64,000 nt of DNA, taken from Oscillibacter sp. PC13. Its GTDB lineage: Bacteria > Bacillota > Clostridia > Oscillospirales > Oscillospiraceae. The stretch covers positions 1 through 64,000 of the forward strand of contig NZ_FOXE01000018.1 of assembly GCF_900115635.1 (NCBI RefSeq), given 5' to 3'. The translations under genes were made by a program, and so were the position numbers. Positions 34,192-41,986 of the stretch are shown here, in pieces; the first letter of the stretch is position 1, and each line of letters opens with the position of its first letter. The notes under the pieces are model-generated. The model saw nothing but the letters and a program-made list of their open reading frames with translations. It was not told the origin of the DNA and made no database searches.

Positions 34192-34470
34192 AATATCCAT
34201 TATATGAAGATGCAATGAACGGGATATGCCGCGGATTTTTTCCTCTTGCAGAGAGCTGCCGTCAGGTGCAAGGCAGCAGGGGGCTTTCCGCCGGTCTCAC
34301 CCGGGAGCTGTAGGCGGAACGGATTTTCCCAGTACGCCGCACCGGAAGCCCACCGATATCAGGGCAGATAAGCGGCCGATCCTACGGGACGGCAATGAGA
34401 GTGGTACCACGGAAGTTTGACTTTCGCCTCTCCTGCGGATACGCAGGTGAAGCGGAGGTCTTTTATTTTA
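34192..34470 (+). ncRNA. T-box riboswitch, leucine-specific
   Basis: T-box core AGAGTGGTACCACGG at 34398-34412. Stem I shows CAGAGAGCTGCCG and the GGTGCAAGG apical element, and its 3' side reads GGT-CTC-ACCCGGGAGC; CTC at 34296-34298 is taken as the specifier for Leu. The UGGU tip (34402-34405) matches a tRNA with discriminator A, as tRNA-Leu has. A terminator stem (34419-34460) with inner CCTGCG/CGCAGG is followed by TTTTATTTT. The next gene is a branched-chain aminotransferase. Confidence 0.9.
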
Positions 34471-34514
34471 TTCTGAACGGCAAAACTTCAAGAATATAAA
34501 AGGAGAACACTGAC

Positions 34515-35591
34515 ATGCTGGATATCAAGATCACCAGAACCACAACCCCAAAGGCCAAGCCCGCGGACGAGACCAAGCTGGGCTTTGGCAAGCTGTTTAC
34601 CGATCATATGTTCCTGATGGACTATACCCAGGGGCAGGGATGGCACGATCCCCGGATCGTCCCCTACCAGCCTTTTACCATGGATCCCGCCTGCGTAGTG
34701 CTGCACTATGCCCAGGAGATTTTTGAGGGCATGAAGGCATACCGTACCGCCGACAACAAAATCCAGCTGTTCCGTCCCGAGTGCAATGGCCAGCGGATGA
34801 TGGATTCTGCCGAGCGTCTGTGCATTCCTCCCGTTCCCGTGGAGGACTATGTCCAGGCCGTCAAGGCCTTGGTGGAAGTGGATAAGGATTGGGTGCCCCA
34901 CATTGACGGTGCCTCCCTGTATATCCGCCCCTTCGCCTTTGCCACGGATGTGGCGCTGGGCGTTCACGCCAGCCCCACCTATACCTTCTGCATCATTTGT
35001 TCCCCCTCCGGCGCTTACTATGCCGAGGGCATCAACCCCGTCCGGATCTATGTGGAGGATGAGTATATCCGCGCCGCCCCCGGCCTGACCGGCTTTACCA
35101 AGTGCGGCGGCAACTACGCCGCCTCCATCAAGGCCGGCGAAATGGCTGAGGAGCAGGGCTTCGCCCAGGTTCTGTGGCTGGATGGCGTGGAGAAGAAGTA
35201 TGTAGAGGAAGTCGGCAGCATGAACATTATGTTCAAGATTGACGGCAAGATTTACACCGCTCCCTGCAACGGCACGGTGCTGCCGGGCGTCACCCGCCGC
35301 AGCTGCATCGAGCTCCTGCGCGACTGGGGCTATGAGGTTGTTGAGGATCACCTGGCCATCGCCGATTTGATGAAGGCCGGCCACGAGGGCAAGGTGGAGG
35401 AGATCTTCGGCACCGGCACCGCCGCTGTCGTGTCTCCCGTCAAGGAGTTGGACTGGAAGGGCGACAAGATCTTCATCGGTGAGGGCAAAATCGGTCCCGT
35501 CACCCAAAAGCTGTACGACACCATGACCGGCATGCAGTGGGGCAAGATTCCTGACACCAAGGGCTGGATTGTCCCCGTTTGCCAGGGCTGA
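34515..35591 (+). CDS. ilvE: Branched-chain amino acid aminotransferase
   Basis: 358 aa class IV PLP enzyme exchanging amino groups between Leu, Ile, Val and 2-oxoglutarate. Seen: VLHYAQEIFEGMKAYR, the PLP lysine in TKCGGNYAAS, LWLDGVEKKYVEEVGSMN, and FGTGTAAVVSPV with the cofactor phosphate site. Start ATG 34515 after AAAGGAG. Regulation by Leu T-box. It sits directly after the VOR operon, so its 2-oxoacid products are VOR substrates; both synthesis and oxidative fermentation are possible directions. Confidence 0.95.
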   Translation: MLDIKITRTTTPKAKPADETKLGFGKLFTDHMFLMDYTQGQGWHDPRIVPYQPFTMDPACVVLHYAQEIFEGMKAYRTADNKIQLFRPECNGQRMMDSAERLCIPPVPVEDYVQAVKALVEVDKDWVPHIDGASLYIRPFAFATDVALGVHASPTYTFCIICSPSGAYYAEGINPVRIYVEDEYIRAAPGLTGFTKCGGNYAASIKAGEMAEEQGFAQVLWLDGVEKKYVEEVGSMNIMFKIDGKIYTAPCNGTVLPGVTRRSCIELLRDWGYEVVEDHLAIADLMKAGHEGKVEEIFGTGTAAVVSPVKELDWKGDKIFIGEGKIGPVTQKLYDTMTGMQWGKIPDTKGWIVPVCQG

Positions 35592-35610
35592 TTTCATCAC
35601 CATTCCAAGC

Positions 35611-35649
35611 AAAAAAGAGTGTGCGGCATCGTCCGCACACTCTTTTTTT
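35611..35649. terminator. Bidirectional terminator between ilvE and the MoxR gene
   Basis: AGAGTGTGCGG (35616-35626) and CCGCACACTCT (35633-35643), flanked by six A residues on the left and TTTTTT on the right. Confidence 0.9.
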
Positions 35650-35716
35650 GATGCCAAAGCTCCACCGGCTTCATCTCCCGCTCAGGCAGCGGCAGTACCG
35701 GGGCGCGAGATCTCCC

Positions 35717-37249
35717 TCACTCAGGAGCCTCTGTTTCCTCCGCCGTCCGGGCCTGGGCAATCTCCTCCCGAATCCGGTGGCGGGTGTTGTCAAACAGCAG
35801 CTCCCGGTTGTGGCGGAAATAGGCGTCACAGCCGAAATTCTCCACAAACCAGCTGGTGTTGTATCCGGCGGTGATTTCCGTAACAAAAATCACCAGCTCC
35901 TGGCTGTCGCCGAAGGTCTGCTCCAGGAAGCGGAAGGCATTGGCAAACAGCGTGCCCGTCTCTTCTCCCAGCTTCTTCCGGCTTTCGATCTCCCGGCTGA
36001 ACCACTCCCGGACAGCCGCCATTGCCGTGTCGCCGTCCGAAATTCCCTCCTGCTGCAGCGCCTGCCGGTATCGCTCCAGGGTCTGGATCTCCCGCTGGCA
36101 GAGGTTCCGGGTCTCCTTGTCCAGCTGTCCGGCCTCCTTGGCCCGCTTGACCTCGGTCTGCCGCCCGGCAATCAGCGACGCCAGCGTCTCCAGCGGGGAC
36201 GCCCCCGCGGCCAGCTGCTCCTTCAAGTCCAGCAGATCGGTATGCAGGGCCGTGGTCAGCGCATCCTGGCCGCGGACACGGCCGCTCTCCTCCGCCAGCC
36301 GGCTGAGAATCAGTCCCATGACGGACAGCTTTTCGTCAAAGGGCGCGGCCCGCAGCTCGGACATGGTGACAGCCTTCCAGCTGCCCTGCAAAATCTCCTC
36401 CACATGATAGGTCTGCTGGTATTTGTAATACAGCTCCAGATAGTTGGCGAAGTCCTTGGCGATACGGGGCAGCTGGATGTACTGGCCCACCACCTCCCGA
36501 TCCACCCGGAGGCCCAGCGTTTCATAGGCGCCAATCAGCTCCGACAAATCCTCCCAGCCCCGGGCCGTGGCAAACTGCAGGCCGTCCACCGTGGTCTCCA
36601 CGCGGTAAAAATGCTCCTTCTTGATGTCCAGATAGGAGATGACGGCGCCGTGAATGCCCCGGCGGTAGGCGTACTCCTTCCATACAGCGAAGTCCTCCGT
36701 CACGTCGATGCGCTTTACCCGGTCCAGGGTGACCACATCGAAGTCCCGGACAGACTTGTTATACTCCGGCGGGTTGCCCGCCGCCACAATCGTCCAGCCC
36801 TCCGGCAGGGATTGGTTGCCGAAGGTTTTGCACTGTAAGAACTGCAGCATCATGGGCGCCAGCGTCTCGGACACGCAGTTGATTTCGTCCAGGAACAGGA
36901 TACCCTCTTTTAAGCCCGTCTTCTCCATCAGATCGTACACGGAGGCCAGGATTTCGCTCATAGTGTACTCGGTGACGGAAAATTCCCGTCCGCCATAGGT
37001 GCGCTTTTCAATAAAGGGCAGGCCAATGGCACTCTGCCGGGTATGGTGGGTAATGGTGTACGCCACCAGGCCCACCCCTGTTTCGGCGGCAATCTGCTCC
37101 ATAATCTGCGTTTTTCCAATGCCCGGAGGGCCCATCAGCAGAATGGGCCGCTGCCGGATGGTTGGAATCAGATAATTTCCCAGCTCGTCCCGGGTGAGAT
37201 AGGCCTTCAGCGTATTGGAAATTTCTTGCTTTGCCTGTTTGATGTTCAT
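35717..37249 (-). CDS. MoxR-type AAA+ ATPase
   Basis: 510 aa. Seen: AAA+ core in the first 300 residues with Walker A MGPPGIGKTQIM (about 38-49), Walker B ILFLDEINCV, sensor region IVAAGNPPEYNKSV; the C-terminal 200 residues are a charged, largely helical extension not typical of small MoxR proteins (about 320 aa). Known: MoxR ATPases pair with VWA proteins as chaperones in complex assembly or metal insertion. Last gene of a three-gene operon after the VWA and LRR genes. Client unknown. Confidence 0.85.
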   Translation of the reverse strand: MNIKQAKQEISNTLKAYLTRDELGNYLIPTIRQRPILLMGPPGIGKTQIMEQIAAETGVGLVAYTITHHTRQSAIGLPFIEKRTYGGREFSVTEYTMSEILASVYDLMEKTGLKEGILFLDEINCVSETLAPMMLQFLQCKTFGNQSLPEGWTIVAAGNPPEYNKSVRDFDVVTLDRVKRIDVTEDFAVWKEYAYRRGIHGAVISYLDIKKEHFYRVETTVDGLQFATARGWEDLSELIGAYETLGLRVDREVVGQYIQLPRIAKDFANYLELYYKYQQTYHVEEILQGSWKAVTMSELRAAPFDEKLSVMGLILSRLAEESGRVRGQDALTTALHTDLLDLKEQLAAGASPLETLASLIAGRQTEVKRAKEAGQLDKETRNLCQREIQTLERYRQALQQEGISDGDTAMAAVREWFSREIESRKKLGEETGTLFANAFRFLEQTFGDSQELVIFVTEITAGYNTSWFVENFGCDAYFRHNRELLFDNTRHRIREEIAQARTAEETEAPE

Positions 37250-37305
37250 ATTGGTTCCTCCGCAGCGCCGCCGGCCGCTCCGGCCCGCGGCGGTTTTTTC
37301 TCTTG

Positions 37306-38670
37306 TTACAGCTGGGGCAGCTCGCTCAAGTCAATCAAATCCGGCGCTTCCTCCGCTGCCTGGCGCACAGTCTCTTCCAGCTCCGGCACATCCAGCACCA
37401 GCCGGATAGCCCAGGGCGGTACCTGGACGTCCAGACCAGGCTCCTGCAGCAGGACGAACGCCGTGTCATAGGGCGGGCGTTTTTGTGGATAGACGCCCAT
37501 GCCGTCGGTGAAATACAAAAGTCCCCGCAGATTGGTAAAGACCCCTGCGGCCTGGAGTGCCGCCACATGGGCAAACACCGGCCGGAAGTCCGTGGCGCTG
37601 CCGCCCACCAGTTCGAAGTGATCCATATAGTCCTTCAGATCCTCCAGGCGATGAATGGCCGTATCGGATCGCACCTGATCGTCGCACTGGAGAATGCGGA
37701 TGTTCACCTTCCTGGTAAAGGTCTGGATGCTGCGGAGGATGGCGTAGGTACAGGCCAAAAACTGCCGCACCAGCTCGCCGGAGGTGGACATGGAGGTATC
37801 CACTGCAATCACGAAGTCCTCAATCCGCTTCTCCTCCTTCGTCTCCGGAGGCTCCACCAGGGGCATATTGCCGTAAAGCCGCAGGCCGTAGGAGTAGAAG
37901 CCATAGTCAAAGCCGTCGCCGTCCACCTCCATAACCTCCCGGGGAACGGCAAACCGCCGGAGAAAGGCCCGGTAGTCCACGCCTTCCCGATTGGCCACCT
38001 GCAGCTGCTGCCGGACCGCCTCTGCGCCGGTGGCCACGCCTGCCAGCACGGTTTCCAGCCCCGTCTGGGTCTGCTCGGCGCTGCCCTGCCACCGCTCATC
38101 CTGCCGCTGGCTCTGCTCCTGCTGGTCCTGGTTTTGCGGCACCCAGGGCCCGTGGTCATCCACCAGGAAGGCCCGCTGCAGCCGTGCCAGCTCATATGCC
38201 GGCAGGTCCTGGCGAAGCAACCGACGGTAGATTCCTTCGGCGGTCAGCACTTTCATCTCCTGCCGGTTCTCCCCGTAGACCTTCTGCTTCAGAGGGGTAT
38301 GTCCGGCGTTCAGGCAGGGGTAGGGCAGCTCGTCCAGGATGCTCTCCACCGCGATGTCGCAGGCCAGATCCCACAGTTCCTCCCGCCGTCCCCGCTTTTT
38401 GGCCAGATGCCGCAGCATGCAGTGGAGAATCACATGGAGGTAGGCCCGGTTCACATACCGGTCAGATCGCAGATAGCGCTCCGACAGGTAGCTGCCGTCA
38501 TAATACAGTACCTCTCCGTTGGTGGCCAGCGTATCCGTCACACCGCCGCCGGGCTGGAAGGCCAGGCCGCACAGCGCCACATCCAGATAGGGCAGGTTCA
38601 GATACAGCTGGTTCCGGGCTGTCGCCAAAATTTCCGCACCAATCTCCGTCAGATTTTTTTGCTCCGCCAT
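37306..38670 (-). CDS. VWA-like protein with N-terminal metallopeptidase-like domain (DUF2201-type)
   Basis: 454 aa. Seen: an N-terminal domain with LHVILHCMLRHLAKKRG, reminiscent of a zincin helix but with Val where the HExxH Glu should be; a low-complexity Gln/Glu-rich linker (QNQDQQEQSQRQDE); and a C-terminal VWA-like domain with the MIDAS DTSMSTS motif and GGSATDFRPVF. Start at 38670 follows GGAGGGG; the open frame continues to 38751 without site. Known: such proteins partner MoxR ATPases, here the next gene 56 bases downstream. Peptidase activity is doubtful given the missing Glu. Confidence 0.82.
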   Translation of the reverse strand: MAEQKNLTEIGAEILATARNQLYLNLPYLDVALCGLAFQPGGGVTDTLATNGEVLYYDGSYLSERYLRSDRYVNRAYLHVILHCMLRHLAKKRGRREELWDLACDIAVESILDELPYPCLNAGHTPLKQKVYGENRQEMKVLTAEGIYRRLLRQDLPAYELARLQRAFLVDDHGPWVPQNQDQQEQSQRQDERWQGSAEQTQTGLETVLAGVATGAEAVRQQLQVANREGVDYRAFLRRFAVPREVMEVDGDGFDYGFYSYGLRLYGNMPLVEPPETKEEKRIEDFVIAVDTSMSTSGELVRQFLACTYAILRSIQTFTRKVNIRILQCDDQVRSDTAIHRLEDLKDYMDHFELVGGSATDFRPVFAHVAALQAAGVFTNLRGLLYFTDGMGVYPQKRPPYDTAFVLLQEPGLDVQVPPWAIRLVLDVPELEETVRQAAEEAPDLIDLSELPQL

Positions 38671-38814
38671 CTTCCGTCCCCTCCTTTCCACACGTCTGCC
38701 GAATGGTTTCCCCTCCCCTGCGCGGTGGAACTGAATTCCGCCTTGCGCCAAGGGTTTGGATCCGTCAATCCCCTTGTGCGCCGCTTCCGCGGCGGCGCAG
38801 GGATCGCCCGCGCT
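38671..38814. other. Intergenic hairpin between the LRR and VWA genes
   Basis: TGCGCCGC and GCGGCGCA form a GC-rich stem around 38774-38796. There is no U-run; it may tune expression within the operon or protect the mRNA. Confidence 0.4.
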
Positions 38815-39795
38815 TTACAGGTCAAACCGTTTTTCCGCCCCGGTCGGATACCGCCGGTGCTGCTCTTCCAGAAGGAGGGCCAGGGCCTCCGATGCACCGG
38901 CGGTGCGGGCCAGCTCGCAGGCAGCCGCCAGCGTTGGCCGATCCGGCTCTGTCCGCTGCAGCAAAAATTGCAGGCCCGCCGTATCCCGTTCCCGCAGCAG
39001 CCACTCCGCGGCCTCCGCCGTATGACTGCGCAGGTAGGAAAGATAGTCCGCTTCCGCTCCAGCCTCCAGATCCCGGGGCATCCGGAGGCGGTAAAAAGCC
39101 AGGCGCAGCGCGCAGTCCGGGTCGTGTTCCATGCCCAGCATGGGCCGCCACAATTCGTCGTAGGTCTTCAGGTTGAGTTTTTTCTGGTAAAAGCAGTGAT
39201 GATAGGCATAGCCCGCCCCGCTGATGTTGTAATCAAAATGGTGTGCCGGGCAGTTCTCCTCATAAATCTCCTGGTATTCCGGAAAAATCAGCCGGACAGT
39301 CTCTCCATCAGGCTCCGTCAGCGTCACATCCAGTTCGGCCGGCAGTTCTCCGGCAAAATAGGCCAGCAGCTCCCCCTCCTGACCGGTGCAGGCCAGATCA
39401 AAGGTATCCAGGACCCGGCAGTTCATCAGGGCACCGCCGCCCCAATAGCGGACCGTGTCCCGCAGGTGCAGCCGCTTCAGCTGCCTGCAGTTGAAAAATG
39501 CGTAATCCCCCACCCGTTCCAGGCTGTCCGGCAGCCACAGCTCCTGCAGCTTCAGAGTGTCCCACTCCTCGCCGCCGGTGACGGGGCCGCAGGTCACTAA
39601 AATCTCCGTACCGTCCAGGGCCTCAAAGGCACCGGGGGCCAGGGCGTGATCCCCCAGCGCCCTCACCGGCAGATCCCAAATCGTCTCCGGCAGGGCCGCC
39701 CGGCAGTCGCAGGTGGAGGCCTTCAGAATCGTCACCCCGTCCCTGTCCCGGCGGCAAATCAGTTTCCAGTTGTTGGCGCCCCTGAGTATTTCCAC
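38815..39795 (-). CDS. BspA-type leucine-rich repeat protein, cytosolic
   Basis: 326 aa. Seen: LRR_5-like repeats in the first half (ELWLPDSLERVGDYAFFNCRQ, then LKRLHLRDTVRYWGGGALMN), then a helical, ankyrin-like C-terminal part (AAEWLLRERDTAGLQFLLQR). No signal peptide or anchor is visible, unlike surface BspA proteins. Starts with GTG at 39795 after GGGAGG; an extended -10 (TGATATACT on the minus strand) lies about 50 bases upstream. First gene of the LRR-VWA-MoxR operon, where it may be the client or adaptor of the ATPase pair (inference). Confidence 0.72.
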   Translation of the reverse strand: MEILRGANNWKLICRRDRDGVTILKASTCDCRAALPETIWDLPVRALGDHALAPGAFEALDGTEILVTCGPVTGGEEWDTLKLQELWLPDSLERVGDYAFFNCRQLKRLHLRDTVRYWGGGALMNCRVLDTFDLACTGQEGELLAYFAGELPAELDVTLTEPDGETVRLIFPEYQEIYEENCPAHHFDYNISGAGYAYHHCFYQKKLNLKTYDELWRPMLGMEHDPDCALRLAFYRLRMPRDLEAGAEADYLSYLRSHTAEAAEWLLRERDTAGLQFLLQRTEPDRPTLAAACELARTAGASEALALLLEEQHRRYPTGAEKRFDL

Positions 39796-39905
39796 GCGTC
39801 GCTGCCTCCCTGCTCTTTCTGAGCTTGCAGTATATCACAGTTTTCGCCGCTTTCCTAGGTGCAAGGTCCATAAAATATCGCTGCAAAAATATTTTTCATT
39901 TCCTC

Positions 39906-39947
39906 TTGACATTCCGTTCATACTGTATATACTGTACATGTACAGTA
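39906..39947 (+). promoter_or_regulatory. Promoter and operator of the GntR-ABC operon
   Basis: TTGACA (39906-39911), 16 bases, TATACT (39928-39933). The perfect 18-bp palindrome TACTGTACATGTACAGTA (39930-39947) overlaps the -10, as expected for autorepression by the GntR protein encoded next. Confidence 0.8.
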
Positions 39948-39963
39948 CGAACGGAGGATTTCC

Positions 39964-40347
39964 ATGGAACTGATCATCCGAAACACCACCAATCAACCCA
40001 TCTACGACCAGATTTATACTCAGATCAAAGCCCTGATTCTCTCCGGAGCGCTGCAGCCGGGGACAGCGCTGCCCTCCATCCGGGCGCTGGCCAAGGATCT
40101 GCGCATTTCCGTCATCACCACCAAGCGGGCCTATGACGAGCTGGAGGCCGACGGCTTTTTGTACACCGTGGCGGGCAAAGGCTGCTTTGTGTCGGAAAAA
40201 AATTTAGACCTGGTCCGGGAACAGCAGCTGAAGGAGCTGGAAGCGCATCTCTCTGCCGCTGTGGAGTTGTCCGCCGCCTGCGGCGTGTCGTCCGCGGAGC
40301 TGCATGAAATGCTGCGCATCCTGTCAGAGGAGGAGTCAACCATATGA
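39964..40347 (+). CDS. GntR-family regulator, YtrA subfamily
   Basis: 127 aa, the short length typical of YtrA. Seen: winged helix with GTALPSIRALAKDLRISVITTKRAYDEL in the first 70 residues, VAGKGCFV wing and a short helical dimerisation tail. No ligand-binding domain. It is followed by an ABC ATPase overlapping by 4 bases (ATGA) and an ABC-2 permease, the standard YtrA operon. The palindrome over its own promoter supports autoregulation. Confidence 0.9.
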   Translation: MELIIRNTTNQPIYDQIYTQIKALILSGALQPGTALPSIRALAKDLRISVITTKRAYDELEADGFLYTVAGKGCFVSEKNLDLVREQQLKELEAHLSAAVELSAACGVSSAELHEMLRILSEEESTI

Positions 40348-41198
40348 ATGCCATTGAATTGTCCCATATCAACAAAAGCTTCGGCGGATTTGCCATCCGG
40401 GATCTGTGCCTGGCGGTCCCCAGCGGCACCATCTGCGGTCTGGCCGGAGAAAACGGTGCTGGAAAATCCACCACCATCCGCCTGCTGATGGGCGCGCTGC
40501 AGCCGGACAGCGGCCGCGCCGCTGTTCTTGGGGTGGATACGTCCTCTCCCGAGTTTCTCAGTGTCAAGGAGGATGTGGGCGTCGTGCTGGACGAGGCCTA
40601 CTACCCGGAGGTTCTGAATGCCGCCCAGGTGGGGAAGGTAATGGCAAAGACCTATCGCCGGTGGGACGCCGATCAGTACCGCGCCTATCTCCAGCGGTTC
40701 GACCTTCCCCTGAAAAAAGCCTTCAAGGATTTTTCCCGGGGTATGAAAATGAAGCTGGCCATCGCCGTGGCTATGAGCCACAGTCCGAAGCTGCTGGTGC
40801 TGGACGAGGCCACCGCCGGGCTGGACCCCATTGTCCGGGACGAGGTTCTGGAGCTGTTCAATGAGTTTACCCGTCAGGAGGAGCACTCCATTCTGATTTC
40901 TTCCCATATTCTCTCCGATTTGGAGAAGCTGTGCGACTATATTGCCTTTCTCCATCAGGGGCAGCTGTTGTTCTGTGACGAAAAAGACCGGCTGCTGGAG
41001 ACCTACGGCCTTTTCACGGGAACCTCTGGGCAGGCGGACAGCCTGGTGCCGGAGGCCGTTATCGGCCGGGAGAGCAGCGGCTATGGCGGCGTCCGGGCAC
41101 TGGTAAAGCGGTCCGAAGTACCTGCCACGCTGGTTCTGGATCGGCCTACGGTGGAAGATGTCATTCTCTTTTTGGTCAAGGGAGGAAAAAGGCAATGA
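40344..41198 (+). CDS. ABC transporter ATP-binding protein
   Basis: 284 aa. Seen: Walker A AGENGAGKSTTIRLL (about 33-47), a Q-loop region near VKEDVGVVLDE, a degenerate signature DFSRGMKMKLAIA instead of LSGGQ, Walker B LLVLDEATAGLDP and switch His in LISSHILSDLE. Family: DrrA/CcmA-like ATPases of YtrA operons. It overlaps both neighbours by 4 bases. Substrate unknown; such exporters often respond to cell-wall-active agents (known for the family). Confidence 0.9.
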   Translation: MNAIELSHINKSFGGFAIRDLCLAVPSGTICGLAGENGAGKSTTIRLLMGALQPDSGRAAVLGVDTSSPEFLSVKEDVGVVLDEAYYPEVLNAAQVGKVMAKTYRRWDADQYRAYLQRFDLPLKKAFKDFSRGMKMKLAIAVAMSHSPKLLVLDEATAGLDPIVRDEVLELFNEFTRQEEHSILISSHILSDLEKLCDYIAFLHQGQLLFCDEKDRLLETYGLFTGTSGQADSLVPEAVIGRESSGYGGVRALVKRSEVPATLVLDRPTVEDVILFLVKGGKRQ

Positions 41199-41812
41199 AA
41201 GCGCTGCTGATGAAAGATTTTTACGTACTGTGGAAGCAGATGCGGATTTTTCTTCTGATCATCCTGATTTTTTCCGCCATTCCCAGTTCCTTCAACAATC
41301 TCTTCGCCGTGGTCTACGCCGCCATGCTGCCCTATACCGCTGGCGCCTATGACGAGCGCAGCAAATGGGATCAGCTGGCCGCGATGATGCCCTATGCAGA
41401 CCGGGACGTCGTTCTGAGCAAATATGTACTGGGCTGGCTGGCAACGGCGGCAGCCGCAGTGATCTCTCTGCTTCTTCAAGGTGTGATTTCCCTCTTCTGG
41501 CAGCCCACCTCCGGCGGCTATTCTCCTGTACTGATCCTTCTGGCCGGCTGCGCGGCACTTGGCATTGTCGCCATCATGCTGCCGCCGCTGTTCCGTTTTG
41601 GCGTGGAAAAGGGCCGGGTGGTGATGTTTCTCTTCATCTTCCTGGTCTGCGGCAGTGCCGGAGCACTGAGTTCGATTGCCATCATCTCCACCAGTTACGG
41701 CGGCACACAGCTTCCCGCTTGGCTGATTCCGGCGATGGCCGCTGCCGCCCTGGTGCTGAATGCGGTGTCCATTCCTTTGTCCCTGCGGTTTTACCGGCGG
41801 CACAGCCGCTGA
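41195..41812 (+). CDS. ABC-2 type transporter permease
   Basis: 205 aa with about six hydrophobic segments (FLLIILIFSAIPSSF, WLATAAAAVISLLLQGVISL, LILLAGCAALGIVAIMLPPLF, and others). It is the membrane partner of the ATPase at 40344, overlapping it by 4 bases. Short for an ABC-2 permease but typical of YtrA operons. Confidence 0.85.
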   Translation: MKALLMKDFYVLWKQMRIFLLIILIFSAIPSSFNNLFAVVYAAMLPYTAGAYDERSKWDQLAAMMPYADRDVVLSKYVLGWLATAAAAVISLLLQGVISLFWQPTSGGYSPVLILLAGCAALGIVAIMLPPLFRFGVEKGRVVMFLFIFLVCGSAGALSSIAIISTSYGGTQLPAWLIPAMAAAALVLNAVSIPLSLRFYRRHSR

Positions 41813-41827
41813 GAGAGGAGGCGCCGC

Positions 41828-41926
41828 ATGGAAGAATCCCCTTCTCCCGTTCTCTTTCAGCCGGATATCAGCCAGGATGACCTGGCGGCTCTTCTGGCCC
41901 TGCTGGGAAATGCTCTGCTGTCATAA
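41828..41926 (+). CDS. 32-codon ORF at the end of the ABC operon
   Basis: Starts with ATG at 41828 preceded by AGAGGAGG and ends 3 bases before the operon terminator. The peptide is acidic at first (MEESPSPVLFQPDISQDD) and then hydrophobic and Leu/Ala-rich (LAALLALLGNALLS). It has an ideal ribosome site, so it is probably translated. Not recognised; might be a small regulator of the exporter. Confidence 0.55.
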   Translation: MEESPSPVLFQPDISQDDLAALLALLGNALLS

Positions 41927-41928
41927 AG

Positions 41929-41967
41929 AACCAGCGCGATCCGCATACCGGACCGCGCTGGTTTTTT
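41929..41967 (+). terminator. Terminator of the GntR-ABC operon
   Basis: AACCAGCGCG (41929-41938) and CGCGCTGGTT (41954-41963) with an inner CCG/CGG stem, followed by TTTT. Confidence 0.87.
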
Positions 41968-41986
41968 GTCAGGCTTTCAGCAGCCG

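Noticed and set aside
37250..37305. Plus-strand terminator CCGCCG...CGGCGG-TTTTTT
   Set aside because: No plus-strand gene runs here; the stretch is the gap between the VWA and MoxR genes on the minus strand.
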